NCBI RefSeq assembly: GCF_900109855.1
Contig: NZ_FOBO01000025.1
Coordinates: 1-41,631, forward strand
Direction: 5' to 3'
Source of the DNA: Roseovarius tolerans
Lineage (GTDB): Bacteria; Pseudomonadota; Alphaproteobacteria; Rhodobacterales; Rhodobacteraceae
Length of the DNA stretch: 41,631 nucleotides
Shown here: in pieces, positions 25,805 through 35,248 of the stretch
Position numbering within the stretch: position 1 is the stretch's first letter
How the letters are laid out: every line of letters starts with the position of its first letter
Notes under the pieces: model-generated
What the model was told of the DNA's origin: nothing
Database searches by the model: none
What the model saw: only the letters and a program-made list of their open reading frames with translations
Made by a program: the position numbers and the translations under genes

Positions 25805-26170
25805 ATGCGTAAATTCCTACTTTCCCTGACCGTCGCCACGGCTGTCCCGGCGTTTGTCCTGGCCAGCGACGACACCATGGGGCACGACATGTCCTCACAT
25901 GGCGATATGTCGTCTCACGACGATATGGGCAGTCACGAAGGCATGGCGGGCGTCCATGCCGAAGCGACCGTCAACAGCATCTCTGACGGCATGGCCAATA
26001 TCAGCCATGGCCCCATCACCGAGATCGGCTGGCCCGCAATGACGATGGACCTGCCCATGATGGAGGGTGCCGAGGTCGAGGGTGTCGAACCCGGCGACGA
26101 GGTCATGATGATGTTGGAGAAGGGCGAGGACGGCATGTACGCCATCCGCGCGCTTTCGCCGAAAGAGTAA
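25805..26170 (+). CDS. cusF: CusF-like periplasmic copper chaperone
   Basis: A 121-residue protein with a signal peptide (LLSLTVATAVPAFVLAS), a Met/His linker (MGHDMSSHGDMSSHDDMGSH) and a CusF beta-barrel from about residue 50. The copper-binding set is complete: His68, Trp76, Met79 and Met81 in HGPITEIGWPAMTMDL. CusF carries Cu(I) to the CusBA pump. AAGGAG precedes the ATG. It is 32 bases after cusA and closes the operon. The adaptor already carries four copies of this domain, so this free copy is a fifth. Confidence 0.9.
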   Translation: MRKFLLSLTVATAVPAFVLASDDTMGHDMSSHGDMSSHDDMGSHEGMAGVHAEATVNSISDGMANISHGPITEIGWPAMTMDLPMMEGAEVEGVEPGDEVMMMLEKGEDGMYAIRALSPKE

Positions 26171-26544
26171 GGCGGACCCGCCGTGGAGCGCGCGCCCTTT
26201 ACCGAAGAAGTTGGGCGCGCTCGATCCTCTACAATCGTGTGTACGTCGAAAAGCGGACACTGGGACCGAGTGCGGCGAATGATCTCTTTCCGCCGTGACT
26301 GCCGAGCCGTTAAGAACGGCCCATTACAGCCATTGACCATGCCTTCCCAATGCTGCGGTGCGGCCCGTCGAAGCGGCCACTCGTGCATTGCGCAGCATTT
26401 CAGCGACTAAAACGTCGGTCAGCGGACCTTCCTACCGTTCGCTGCACATGCGATCCTATGAGGCAACGATGTCAAGGACGGGACATTGAGAACGGCGCAG
26501 ATTGCAGAGCTTTCCAGATTGATCTGCTTCGAGGGGCCTGCCTT
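26171..26544. other. Intergenic region with repeat-like sequence
   Basis: About 370 bases between the convergent cus and mla operons. No protein-like frame. GAGCGCGC..GCC at 26185 and GGGCGCGCTC at 26213 could pair as an imperfect hairpin and may end cus transcription. The middle (26350-26400) resembles the dispersed intergenic repeat, with GCGCAGCATTTC near the end. Confidence 0.5.
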
Positions 26545-27156
26545 TCAGCCCTTGGCGGCCCATGTCGCCATCTGCGGCAACAGCGTGTCAAGGATCGCCT
26601 GAAACGCCGCCACGATAGCGGCTGGGGTGTCATTCCCCGCGGTGACCTCGTTTTGGAAAGCCGCCGTCTTGATCACGCTTTGATCGCTGTCGCGCAACAA
26701 GGTCAGACTGACGTCGATCTTGGCGATCAAGGCCGCGTTGTTGACCTCCACCTGAAACGCGTCGATACGCGACAAGAGTGCCAGATCGGGCATTGGCCCC
26801 GCCTCGCTCGGCCCGACATATCCCATCTGGCCTGTTCCCGCGATCGAGCGGACCAGCAGCGATTGCACCAGAGCGGGCAATTCATCGGACCAGCGCGCAT
26901 CGGGAAGGTAGGTCACCGCAGCGGCGCTTGGTTTGACCATGATCCGGTCGGTTGCGATCGAAGCGGGCGCATTGGGCAATGCCACCAGCAACGTGACGCC
27001 CGATCTGCGGCCGGCGCCAGATCCCGCGGCGGGCGAGAGATCATAGGTGTCCAGGGGCGTTGCCGCCTCGTTGATGGAGGACAGCGCGCTGCAACCACCG
27101 AGGCTGGCAGCGGCGCCCAGGATCATGGCGCGGCGGGTAAGGGTCATGATCTGCAT
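26545..27156 (-). CDS. ABC-type transport auxiliary lipoprotein (PqiC-like) of the Mla cluster
   Basis: A 203-residue lipoprotein with a lipobox LGGC at about residue 22 (AMILGAAASLGGCS), so it is membrane-anchored on the periplasmic side. The body (TYDLSPAAGSGAGRR, VKPSAAAVTYLPDARWSDEL, PALVQSLLVRSIAGTG) matches the DUF330/PqiC-like proteins that accompany MCE transporters and support lipid movement across the periplasm. The ATG at 27156 is preferred because GGAG lies eight bases upstream, overlapping the mlaD end. It is the last gene of the operon. Confidence 0.85.
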   Translation of the reverse strand: MQIMTLTRRAMILGAAASLGGCSALSSINEAATPLDTYDLSPAAGSGAGRRSGVTLLVALPNAPASIATDRIMVKPSAAAVTYLPDARWSDELPALVQSLLVRSIAGTGQMGYVGPSEAGPMPDLALLSRIDAFQVEVNNAALIAKIDVSLTLLRDSDQSVIKTAAFQNEVTAGNDTPAAIVAAFQAILDTLLPQMATWAAKG

Positions 27157-27160
27157 CTTC

Positions 27161-28876
27161 TCATCTCCGGTATTCAGGCACGCGGTCATCCAGAAGGAAA
27201 CGTGCAGGATCTCTTTCAATGCGGCGCACCAGCGTTTCGAGGGATTGGACCAATGTGCGCGCCTCGGCGCTGAGGCGTCCCAACTCGTTCAGGCCATTTG
27301 CGGTAAAATTGCGTATGCCCGGTGCGGCGTCGGCGACCGTCGTCTGAACCTGTGCGACGACGTCATCCGTGCGGCTGATCAACGCGCGCAGATCGGTGGA
27401 AATCTGTGGCAGATCGTCCGATATCTGGTTGGCCGCGCCGCCGATCTGATCTGTTGCCGCGCGAATATCGGACAGCACCGGACCCAGATCGGCCGAGATC
27501 ACCTCTTCGGCACCGTCGAACGCTTTTTCCGCCGAGCTCAGCATGCGGTCCGCCGCAACCAGCGAGCGGTCGATGCTGGCAAGCGTGATGTTGGCCCGCT
27601 CAAACCAACCCGTGGCTGCGTTGACGGCCGTGCGCGTGTCGTCCGCCAAGGGCGTCAGGCCTTCGGTGAAATCAGTGAGATCGCGCGCGGCATTATCCAC
27701 CGCGACCGAGGCAGAAGAGACCGCACTGCGGATATCCTCGACCACAGCCGGCACATCCTGATCAATGACCGCCTCGATCTTGGAGATCGCGCTTTGCGCG
27801 CTTGCCAGAACCTCGCGCGCATCCGACACCATGAGCGTGCCATCGCCCGCAACCAGCGAGCTGACGCTGTTGGACGCATTCGTTACGGACGTAAAGGAGG
27901 TGCTGGCATCCGACAGCGTCTGCTCCAATTCCTGCAACCGCGCGTTCAGAAGGGCCGCCGTCTGATCGAACTCGTCAAGCGTGGTGACCGACCGCTCGGA
28001 GATATCAGCAACCGCCTGGTCAAGCGTACCCACCGTTTGCGATATCTGCGCGGCGATCTGCGGCACCTGATCGCGCATGAGCGTCTCAGCCTCCGCGAAG
28101 GCGGCGCCCGCGCTGTCGATCGCTGTGCCGGTCGTGTCGATGGTCGCCTTGGCCGAGTCGAACGCACCGCTGGCCGAGGCCAGCGTCTCGTCCACGTTGC
28201 CAAGCGTCGTCTCGGCTGCCGCACCCAGCGTGTCGAGACGTTCGCTGAATCCGGCGATCTGCTGGGTCGCATCGGCCACGGTCTTGGTAATCTCGGAAAA
28301 ATCGGTCAGCGCCTGATCCAGCCCGCCGGAAGCGTTGCTGAGATTGTTGAGAATGTTCTGCACATAGGCCTGGTTTTCCGGCCCCGCGATCTGCTGAAAC
28401 TGTCTCAGGAGGTTCGTTGCCTCGGTGATCAGGTCGGGCGCATCCTCGATCATCTGCTGCACGGTCGAGCGGCGCGACGGGATGATGGGCGGCATATCAT
28501 TCTCGGAGGTCAGTGGCGGCGCATCGGAGCTTTTGTTGGTCAGCGAGATATAGGCAACCCCCGTCACGCCCGACGAACTAAGCTGCGCGACGGTATCCTC
28601 GCGCACTGGCGTGGTCGCATCCACCTCGATCCCGACATAGACCTTGGTGGGGTCCGGATCGTGTATCCGCACATCGATCACCCGGCCCACATTGATCCCG
28701 TTAAAAACCACGTCGCCCGACGAATCCAGCCCCGATACATCCTCGAAAAGGATACCGTAATAGGCATATTGCCGATCGAGCTGGACACTGGATAGCCATA
28801 CGGCAAATACGAGGCTGCCGATGATGCCGAGCAGCGTGAAGGCGCCGATCAGGATGTAATTTGCGCGGGTTTCCAT
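27161..28876 (-). CDS. mlaD: MlaD/MCE-domain phospholipid transport protein
   Basis: A 571-residue protein with an N-terminal membrane helix (YILIGAFTLLGIIGSLVFAV), one MCE domain at about residues 40-120 (YAYYGILFEDVSGLDSSGDV, GINVGRVIDVRI, SSSGVTGVAYISL), then a long alpha-helical region of about 400 residues rich in Ala, Thr and Asp with low hydrophobicity. MCE proteins form hexameric rings or tubes that carry lipid between the membranes. The long helical tail is far beyond E. coli MlaD (about 180 residues) and is like the larger MCE proteins of alphaproteobacteria, where it may form a tube. Its ATG overlaps the mlaF stop (TGATG). Confidence 0.9.
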   Translation of the reverse strand: METRANYILIGAFTLLGIIGSLVFAVWLSSVQLDRQYAYYGILFEDVSGLDSSGDVVFNGINVGRVIDVRIHDPDPTKVYVGIEVDATTPVREDTVAQLSSSGVTGVAYISLTNKSSDAPPLTSENDMPPIIPSRRSTVQQMIEDAPDLITEATNLLRQFQQIAGPENQAYVQNILNNLSNASGGLDQALTDFSEITKTVADATQQIAGFSERLDTLGAAAETTLGNVDETLASASGAFDSAKATIDTTGTAIDSAGAAFAEAETLMRDQVPQIAAQISQTVGTLDQAVADISERSVTTLDEFDQTAALLNARLQELEQTLSDASTSFTSVTNASNSVSSLVAGDGTLMVSDAREVLASAQSAISKIEAVIDQDVPAVVEDIRSAVSSASVAVDNAARDLTDFTEGLTPLADDTRTAVNAATGWFERANITLASIDRSLVAADRMLSSAEKAFDGAEEVISADLGPVLSDIRAATDQIGGAANQISDDLPQISTDLRALISRTDDVVAQVQTTVADAAPGIRNFTANGLNELGRLSAEARTLVQSLETLVRRIERDPARFLLDDRVPEYRR

Positions 28877-29664
28877 CACGGCACCTTTTCATCTTGTTCG
28901 GTTTTCAGGGCTGCCCGGGCGCGGGGGCCGTGGAAATACTCGTGGACCCAAGGGTGATCCACCTCCATCAGTTCGGCCATTGTGCCGACCGCCAGCACCT
29001 TCTTCTCGGCCAGCACGGCGATACGGTCGCAGATTGCGTGCAGAGAGTCCAAATCATGCGTCACCAGAAACACGGTCAGCCCCAACGTCGTCTGCAATTT
29101 CCGGATGAGCGTGTCGAAGGCGGCCGCGCCGATCGGGTCGAGCCCCGCCGTTGGCTCGTCCAGAAACACGATCTCGGGATCGAGCGCAATAGCCCGCGCA
29201 AACCCCGCCCGCTTGCGCATGCCGCCCGAAAGCTCGGATGGGAACTTGCTGTGCGCGACCTCTTCCAGCCCGACCATGCGCACCTTGATCCCGGCCAAGG
29301 TCTCGCGCAGCGCGTTGGGTAGGTCCAGTTGCTCCCGCATCGGGGCCTCGACATTCTGGCGCACGGTCAGGGACGAAAAAAGCGCACCGTCCTGGAACAT
29401 GACGCCCCAGCGGCGGCGCAACTGCTTGTATTGCTCGGGCGGCGTGCCCTGAACGCTCTGCCCGAACACCTCGATACTGCCACTGTCGGGCTTCAGCAGG
29501 CCAACGATCTGCTGAAGCAGAACCGATTTGCCTGTACCCGAGCCACCGACGATTCCGATGATCTCGCCCCGGCGCACATCAAGGTCCAGACCCTTATGCA
29601 CCAGATGGCTGCCAAAGCCCTTGGTGAGGCCGCGCACTTTTATGATCGGTTCTGCGTCGCTCAT
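28876..29664 (-). CDS. mlaF: ATP-binding protein of the Mla/MCE lipid transporter
   Basis: A 262-residue ABC ATPase with Walker A GGSGTGKSV, the signature LSGGMRKRAGFARA, Walker B IVFLDEPTAG and the switch His in LVTHDLDSL. The sequence order and the partner genes place it in the MlaF family, which drives lipid transport with the MlaE permease. The ATG at 29664 overlaps the permease stop by one base, and a TTG one codon upstream is not needed. It is followed immediately by mlaD. Confidence 0.9.
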   Translation of the reverse strand: MSDAEPIIKVRGLTKGFGSHLVHKGLDLDVRRGEIIGIVGGSGTGKSVLLQQIVGLLKPDSGSIEVFGQSVQGTPPEQYKQLRRRWGVMFQDGALFSSLTVRQNVEAPMREQLDLPNALRETLAGIKVRMVGLEEVAHSKFPSELSGGMRKRAGFARAIALDPEIVFLDEPTAGLDPIGAAAFDTLIRKLQTTLGLTVFLVTHDLDSLHAICDRIAVLAEKKVLAVGTMAELMEVDHPWVHEYFHGPRARAALKTEQDEKVP

Positions 29665-30812
29665 CAAATTCCTATCAGCGCAAAAACGACCGAGAAAATG
29701 GCATCCGCTACGATCACCATGAAGATCGACAGCACAACCGAGGTCGATGTCAGCCGCCCCAGCGACTCGGCGTTGCCGCCCACCTTCAGCCCTTCATAGC
29801 AGCCTATGATGCCGATGATCATTGCAAAGAAGGGTGCCTTGATCATGCCCACCAGAAAGTGCCAGACATCCGTGTTGCTGACCAGCCGAGCCTGAAAGAC
29901 GGCAGGTGACACGCCCAGTTCGATCCAGGACATCATGGCACCGCCCACCAGTCCCGCCAGGTCCGAGATCAATCCCAAGACCGGCAGTATCAGGATCAGC
30001 GCCAGCACCCGTGGCACCACCAGGATATCAATGGGATCGAGGCCGATCGTGCGCATCGCATCGACCTCCTCGCGCATCTTCATCGATCCGATAGCGGCTG
30101 TGTAGGCCGAGCCCGAGCGCCCCGCGACGATGATGGCAGTCAGCAGGATGCCCAATTCACGCAGCACCGAAATGGCAATGAGATCGACGACGAATACCTC
30201 GGCCCCGAACTGTCGAAGTTGGACCGAGCCCTGAAAGGCCAGCACGACGCCAATCAGGAAGGACATCAGCGCGACGATTGGAATGGCGTTCCACCCAACC
30301 TCCTGCATGTGATGCACCAGCGAGGTCAGCCGCAGGCGGCGCGGGTGGATTACCATGCTGCCCAGCGCCGCGATGACCTGACCCAGAAAGCTGGTCAATT
30401 CGACGGCAATCCGCGCACCGGCAGCCGTCTTGCGACCCAGCGCCTCGACCCGGTCCGCCAGCGACACACGCGTCGCGGATCCTGTATCCTCGAGCGGCAT
30501 GTTTCGGCGCACCACCTCGATCAGCTGTTGCTGCATGTCGTCGGCGCCAAGGATCGGCACATCGTCCTTGCCGTCGGTCATGCGCCTTTGCGCATCGACG
30601 ACATACCACGCGCCGGCGGTATCCATTTGGCTGACCTGCGCGATATCGATAGCCTCCGCGCCGTGGCTGTCCTGCGCCAGGGTCGCGACCGTGTCGATCA
30701 ACAGACGCCCTGACAGAACCAGGCGCCCGTCTTCGAGCTTGGCGATGGCGGCGACATCTGCCCCTTGGCGACGGAACTGGTCGCGAGATGTATCCTCGCC
30801 TTGCTGAACCAT
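29664..30812 (-). CDS. mlaE: MlaE-family permease with N-terminal STAS-like domain
   Basis: A 382-residue inner-membrane permease. The first 100 residues (GRLVLSGRLLIDTVATLAQD, QMDTAGAWYVVDAQRR) resemble a STAS domain fused to the permease; in E. coli this role is a separate protein, MlaB. The rest is a MlaE permease (GWNAIPIVALMSFLIGVVLA, RELGILLTAIIVAGRSGSAY, AIGSMKMREEVDAMRTIGLD, GIIGCYEGLKVGGNAESLGR). AGAGG precedes the ATG. It is the first gene of the operon, which has no apparent promoter within coding sequence. Confidence 0.9.
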   Translation of the reverse strand: MVQQGEDTSRDQFRRQGADVAAIAKLEDGRLVLSGRLLIDTVATLAQDSHGAEAIDIAQVSQMDTAGAWYVVDAQRRMTDGKDDVPILGADDMQQQLIEVVRRNMPLEDTGSATRVSLADRVEALGRKTAAGARIAVELTSFLGQVIAALGSMVIHPRRLRLTSLVHHMQEVGWNAIPIVALMSFLIGVVLAFQGSVQLRQFGAEVFVVDLIAISVLRELGILLTAIIVAGRSGSAYTAAIGSMKMREEVDAMRTIGLDPIDILVVPRVLALILILPVLGLISDLAGLVGGAMMSWIELGVSPAVFQARLVSNTDVWHFLVGMIKAPFFAMIIGIIGCYEGLKVGGNAESLGRLTSTSVVLSIFMVIVADAIFSVVFALIGI

Positions 30813-31381
30813 TGCTTGCCTCTACCTCGTCTGGACGTGTCTGCCGACGTCACCGGCTGCCGCCATGCGCCTGGGAAGGCCAAGAGGCGTCGACCCCGCG
30901 CCGGGACCATGTTCGCAAAGAATGAGCGAAGCCGCCAACCCAAAGTAATAATCTTTATTTCACTCAAACCTCGAGATGCTGAAAGAAGCACGAATGGCGG
31001 CAATGCGAACGCGCCGGCGCGGTGTCGCGCGAAGGATGAACAATAGCCAAGGGGCCGTTAGTGACCCAGCAACTTCGCTGCAGGCGCAAACCCGAAGTTG
31101 CGGCTTGCGGTCGAAGTGGCCTCACTGCCGACCTCGGTGCAGGCTCGGAGGCACTTCTCCATCGGTTGAAGAATGGCTGCTCATTGACCTATGACACAAG
31201 CTCTTCGCAACCGCAGAGAAAGTCCGGTTTCCGCCCTGATTGACTGGCGACATCGCCCACGCTCACGGCCCAAAGCGGAAGTTCGTTGGGGACTCTTCCG
31301 CTGCGAAGCAGCGCTGCTAAGGAGACATTGCCTCACGCCGCACCTTGCCAGAGCCCGGAACCAAGTTTCATGCCCCCAGTC
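30813..31381. other. Long intergenic region with degenerate repeats
   Basis: About 570 bases with no convincing protein-coding frame on either strand. The segments 31083-31150 and 31215-31330 (alternating GAAGTTGCGGCTTGCGG-like, GCCGACCTCGG and CCGCTGCGAAGCAGCGCTGC blocks) resemble the mosaic repeats found between genes in this window. CCGCTGCGAAGCAGCG around 31299-31314 can form a small hairpin. The promoter of mlaE must lie at the left edge, read on the minus strand. Confidence 0.5.
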
Positions 31382-32335
31382 TCAGAGCCATCCGCGACGC
31401 TTAAAGAAGGCATATGGCAAGGTCGCCGACACGATCATGAGGCCGATCGCGAAGGGATATCCCAGCATCCAACCCAGTTCGGGCATATGCTCGAAGTTCA
31501 TCCCGTAGATCGAGGCGATCAATGTCGGCGGCAGGAAAATGACTGCCGCCACCGAAAAGATCTTGATGATCGCGTTCTGCTCGATGTTGATCATGCCCAA
31601 GGTTGCATCGAGCAGGAAAGTGACCTTCTGAGACAGGAACCCGGCGTGGTCCAGCAGGGACCGAATGTCCCGCGACAGGGTCTTCACGCGGTCGCGAAGC
31701 TCCTTCGTGCTCTTCCGCTGCACTGTCACTTGCCCCAGAAAACTGGCGAGCCGTTCCAGCGTCAGAAGGCTGTCGCGAATATTGGAAGTCAGATCGCCTT
31801 TTCGACCGATTTCCTCGAGTGTCTTTGGATTATCACGTGATTGTTCCTTGGAGGGACGGAATATGCGGCGCGAGATGACATCAATTTCCCGCGCCGCGCG
31901 TTCGAGTATGTCAGCGAGCCGGTCCACGATTGCTTCGATCAACGCGACGAGAACGCTCTCCGCATCGGGCATTTCAGCCCCCGTGCGCTCGGCGTGTGGC
32001 GGAAATGACACGAAAGCCCGCGGCTCGTGATACCGGACGGTCACAAGGACTTCAGGGGTCAGAACGAAACTCACTGGAGCCATCGCAGGGTCGTCGCCAT
32101 CCGCATGCGCCGGCAAGACCGCGGTCATATAGGCGCCGACACCTTCAAGGTAGAGACGCGACGATATTTCGATTTCTTCCATCTCCTCGCGGGTCGGGAT
32201 TTCGAGCCCGAGCAGCGCCTCGACAGCCTTCTCCTCTTCCCTCTCGGGGTTCAGGAGGTCAAGCCATAGGGCGTTCGAAATGTCCTCGTTCGGGCCGGAG
32301 AGTTGCCCACCGGTATTCGCAAAGCTTCGAATCAT
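31382..32335 (-). CDS. corA: CorA-family Mg2+/divalent cation channel
   Basis: A 317-residue channel subunit with a soluble acidic N-terminal domain and two C-terminal helices. The diagnostic GMN motif is present in YGMNFEHMPELGW, after helix 1 (IIKIFSVAAVIFLPPTLIAS) and before helix 2 (PFAIGLMIVSATLPYAFF), which ends in the basic KRRGWL. CorA forms homopentamers that import Mg2+, with Co2+ and Ni2+ as other ions. Length is normal. AGGGA precedes the ATG at seven bases. It is a single gene; the upstream 240 bases show no evident riboswitch. Confidence 0.9.
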   Translation of the reverse strand: MIRSFANTGGQLSGPNEDISNALWLDLLNPEREEEKAVEALLGLEIPTREEMEEIEISSRLYLEGVGAYMTAVLPAHADGDDPAMAPVSFVLTPEVLVTVRYHEPRAFVSFPPHAERTGAEMPDAESVLVALIEAIVDRLADILERAAREIDVISRRIFRPSKEQSRDNPKTLEEIGRKGDLTSNIRDSLLTLERLASFLGQVTVQRKSTKELRDRVKTLSRDIRSLLDHAGFLSQKVTFLLDATLGMINIEQNAIIKIFSVAAVIFLPPTLIASIYGMNFEHMPELGWMLGYPFAIGLMIVSATLPYAFFKRRGWL

Positions 32336-32581
32336 TTCTGAATCCCTTGTCCATTCCGTTAAATAGTCTGGAGCCTGCGCGTCGGCACTCTTGGTTGGAG
32401 GCCATGAAATACCGCGGTCCGAAAAGCCAGACCAGCGCCTGGCACACGGGCACCTGAAAGACCCGCAGATGCATATCTTACGCGATCCTTACGCCTGATG
32501 CCGCCCTTCCATATAGCCGCCTTACACCCTGTCATCGCACATATTACTGTCTGACGTCAGCACTCGTGGGATAGAATTGAG

Positions 32582-33408
32582 GCAATCCTCTCGGCCCCCG
32601 AGGGCGAGAGCACGATCGCTCGCGACAAGGTCTTTGCTGCCACCATGATCGTGCTCAACGGAATTGTCGGTCTGTGTCTTCTTGTCGGCGGGGCCCAATA
32701 TCATCGGCAGACAGTTCAGCCCCACAGTGCGATCGCGGCCCTTGGTGTTCTGGGAACTCTCGCAGTCCTTGCTCTATTCTCCCGAACTACACAAAGGCCG
32801 TGCCCGGACCACTCTACGCACCCGCCCAACTGATCTTCGTCGCACTGGTTTCACTGGCGCTTTACGGCTTTTTCTTGCATGCCCAAACGGTTCTCCACCG
32901 CGATGACTATCAGGATCTTGCCGACGCCGGGACGCAACACGAACCGATCGCGTGTCGGGACTTTCTTGTTGCCCTCTTCCTTCTACCGCTGGCGCTGATT
33001 GCGGTCGTGCTTCTCGCAGAGATGTTATCGGTTCCCGTCGAGGGGGCCATCGGCCAGGCAGGGCTTCCAGAGGCGCTCGTCGGTGTCGCGATCGCGCTTA
33101 TCATCCTGATGCCGGAGGGCTTGGCCTCCTTGGGTGCCGCACGGGAGAACCGGCTTCAAACAAGCGTCAATCTCGCCCTGGGCTCCGCCCTCGCAAGCCT
33201 TTGTCTGACCATTCCGACCGTTGCAATCCTTTCACTGGCACTGGGGCAGGACCTGGTTCTCGGCCTCGATGCCGAGCATATCGTGCTATTGGTGTTGAGC
33301 CTGTTCATGGCCACGCTGTCTCTGGCCAACGGTAGAACCACCTCACTGCAGGGCGGCATTCATCTGGTAATCTTCGGCGCCTTCCTGACGCTCTCTGCAA
33401 TCCCTTGA
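32582..33408 (+). pseudogene. chaA: ChaA-type Ca2+/H+ antiporter, 5'-truncated and frameshifted
   Basis: Two frames in succession spell the C-terminal three quarters of a ChaA-family antiporter. The first (32582 to about 32778) reads STIARDKVFAATMIVLNGIV, GLCLLVGG and AVLALF. A one-base shift at about 32778 continues as ILPNYTKAVPGPLYAPAQLI, FVALVSLALYGFF, then the second cation-binding repeat VIALIILMPEGLASLGAARE-like region (IALIILMPEGLASLGAAREN), and ends FGAFLTLSAIP. The first roughly 80-90 residues of the family, with the first acidic repeat, are missing and a TGA lies in frame upstream. The gene cannot make a working antiporter. Confidence 0.75.
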
Positions 33409-33456
33409 CGCACTGAATTGCAAGGCCCAAGCATACCCCGGTCAAGATCGTGATCT

Positions 33457-34764
33457 TCACTCCTTTGGGGCCTCGGTGGCAAGAAGGTCGTGGGTTTGCG
33501 GCTCCTGCCGTTCGGCCTCCACGAGGCGTTCGAGGTCCCGCTCCTCCCGGTTCGAGAGCTCCGGCAGCGTAGCTTCGTCGAGATCGGACGTCGCGGCCAA
33601 ATGTTGTGCAGCCTCAGCATCTCTTCCGGGATCGACAGTAATGACGCGGCTGAGTGGAGGCGGCACGGTGGCGTTCCTCGCAGCCACTTCTGCGCGCAGG
33701 ATCCGGATCGCCTCGCCGCGTGAAAGGTCCCAGTTGGTCTGGCGCAGATCAATCCAACCGGCGAAGCCAAGCCGAACTCTATCACCCGCGTCTTCCTGCA
33801 ACCAGACAAGCGGGGCAGGTTCGGAAAGAACAAAGGGCAGCGCGGCGAGCTTCGCCTGCAACGCGTCCCGCAGCCCTGCCAGTTCCGCGCCGGGATCAAC
33901 GTCAAGCGAGAAGGAAAAGCGGCGCTCAGGATTGCGCGAGAAGTTCACAAGCCGGGACTTGAAAACCGTGGCGTTCGGCACTCGGACAAGATTACCTTCT
34001 GGCGAAATGAGGATCGTCGCTCGCGACGTCAGCCGGACCACTTTGCCCACGTCACCATCTATCCCGATCGTATCGAAGGGACTGAAAGGTTGTCGGATAG
34101 AAAGCATGACGGAAGCGATGAAGTTCTCCACCGTGTCACGGACCGCGAAGCCGATCGCAAGCCCGATAATACCGGCTGCCCCAAGGATGGAGCCGAGCAG
34201 GGCCGTGGCACCGAGGATGTCGAGTGCGGCCACGATGCCCAGGATCGCAAAGACGAGGCGGACGAGTTGGGCGTATATGCTTGCAATGAAGGCGTTGGGT
34301 GCGAGTGACCGCCAGACGCTGGTTATCCGCCCAATCGCCGCGCCCAACAGATAAACGAGGATGAAGACGACCACAGCGACGGTGAGGAGCGGCAGATAGG
34401 ATACCGTTTGCCAAAGCCGGTTGACGAAGCGGCCCCGTATCGGTGCGAGCCGCTCGGCAAGATCGGTCGAAGCGGCGACACGGTCGTTCACCGCCACCAC
34501 GCCGTCAATGCGCCTTACGATCTGCTCGAGCCTAAGAACTGCGGCTTCGTCCACTGCCGAGCCGGAGAGCGTGACTACGCCAGCATCAACTTCTACGTCG
34601 ACGGCCTCATAGCCGTCCAGCGCAGCCAACGCGGCCCGGATCCGGCCGACGATGGCCGCGTCCTTCTCCGCGCCGAACTCGAGTTCAATTGTGGTGTCCG
34701 GCAAGTCTACGTTGCCGGAAATCGGTTGGGCAAGAGCTATGTTGTTCGTGAGAGCAATCAGCAC
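33457..34764 (-). CDS. MscS-family mechanosensitive channel with N-terminal BON domain
   Basis: A protein of about 435 residues, with a BON domain at about 28-98 (VGRIRAALAALDGYEAVDVE, VVTLSGSAVDEAAVLRL) on the periplasmic side, then about four helices and the MscS pore (LLGSILGAAGIIGLAIGFAV, RDTVENFIASVMLSIRQPF) and beta domain (GDVGKVVRLTSRATILISPE, GNLVRVPNATVFKSRLVNFS). Such channels release solutes on osmotic downshock. The start is doubtful: the first accepted codon is a GTG at 34764 inside the signal peptide, and the frame stays open upstream (IEIILRTIFSSFAAFIVLIA) without a usual start codon. A rare ATT or ATA start, or a frameshift near 34820, is possible. Confidence 0.85.
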   Translation of the reverse strand: MLIALTNNIALAQPISGNVDLPDTTIELEFGAEKDAAIVGRIRAALAALDGYEAVDVEVDAGVVTLSGSAVDEAAVLRLEQIVRRIDGVVAVNDRVAASTDLAERLAPIRGRFVNRLWQTVSYLPLLTVAVVVFILVYLLGAAIGRITSVWRSLAPNAFIASIYAQLVRLVFAILGIVAALDILGATALLGSILGAAGIIGLAIGFAVRDTVENFIASVMLSIRQPFSPFDTIGIDGDVGKVVRLTSRATILISPEGNLVRVPNATVFKSRLVNFSRNPERRFSFSLDVDPGAELAGLRDALQAKLAALPFVLSEPAPLVWLQEDAGDRVRLGFAGWIDLRQTNWDLSRGEAIRILRAEVAARNATVPPPLSRVITVDPGRDAEAAQHLAATSDLDEATLPELSNREERDLERLVEAERQEPQTHDLLATEAPKE

Positions 34765-34835
34765 GATAAAGGCAGCGAACGAAGAAAAAATTGTGCGCAG
34801 AATAATCTCTATCCCGAAACGTTTCCTTCGGGAGC

Positions 34836-35248
34836 ATAATGCATCAGCCGCACGTTACAAGTTGCCTTTGAGATTTGGGTGCGTGCCTATCACGACGGCT
34901 TTTTGACGCTCGACGTCATCCATCCTAAGGCAGTCGGGAGCTAATTCCGACGCGGCAGTTGTGTCGCGTCGTTCGTGCAGCCCGCCTTGAATCCAAGGTC
35001 GCAATGCGCCTTGAGACGTGCCGTGTCCGAGAAACTCATGACCCATTGCGACAATGGCTTTCAGATGGGCTGCTCCAACGGCCTCAAGTGAGGCTGAGTC
35101 GAACCGGCGCCGGATCGGTCAAAGAACGTTCCCGAAGGCCATTTCCTGATATTATACACCCATTCTGGTTGCCTATAACTTCAAGCAACCTAAACTACTT
35201 TACAATGAATATTCGGCTGGGCCGAAAACAGTTTTGGAGGCCTACCTT
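34836..35248. other. Intergenic region with a possible minus-strand fragment
   Basis: About 410 bases. On the minus strand, from 35120 to 34855, a frame without a start near its left edge reads FDSASLEAVGAAHLKAIVAM then GHEFLGHGTSQGALRPWIQG and ends in a TAA at 34855; it could be a fragment of an unknown gene or a chance frame. The plus strand has the GGAGG ribosome site of the amidohydrolase gene just before 35249. Confidence 0.3.

Noticed and set aside
27047..28795. Long plus-strand open frame (582 codons) opposite mlaD
   Set aside because: No ribosome site and no recognisable domain; the MCE domain and operon overlaps on the minus strand are clear.
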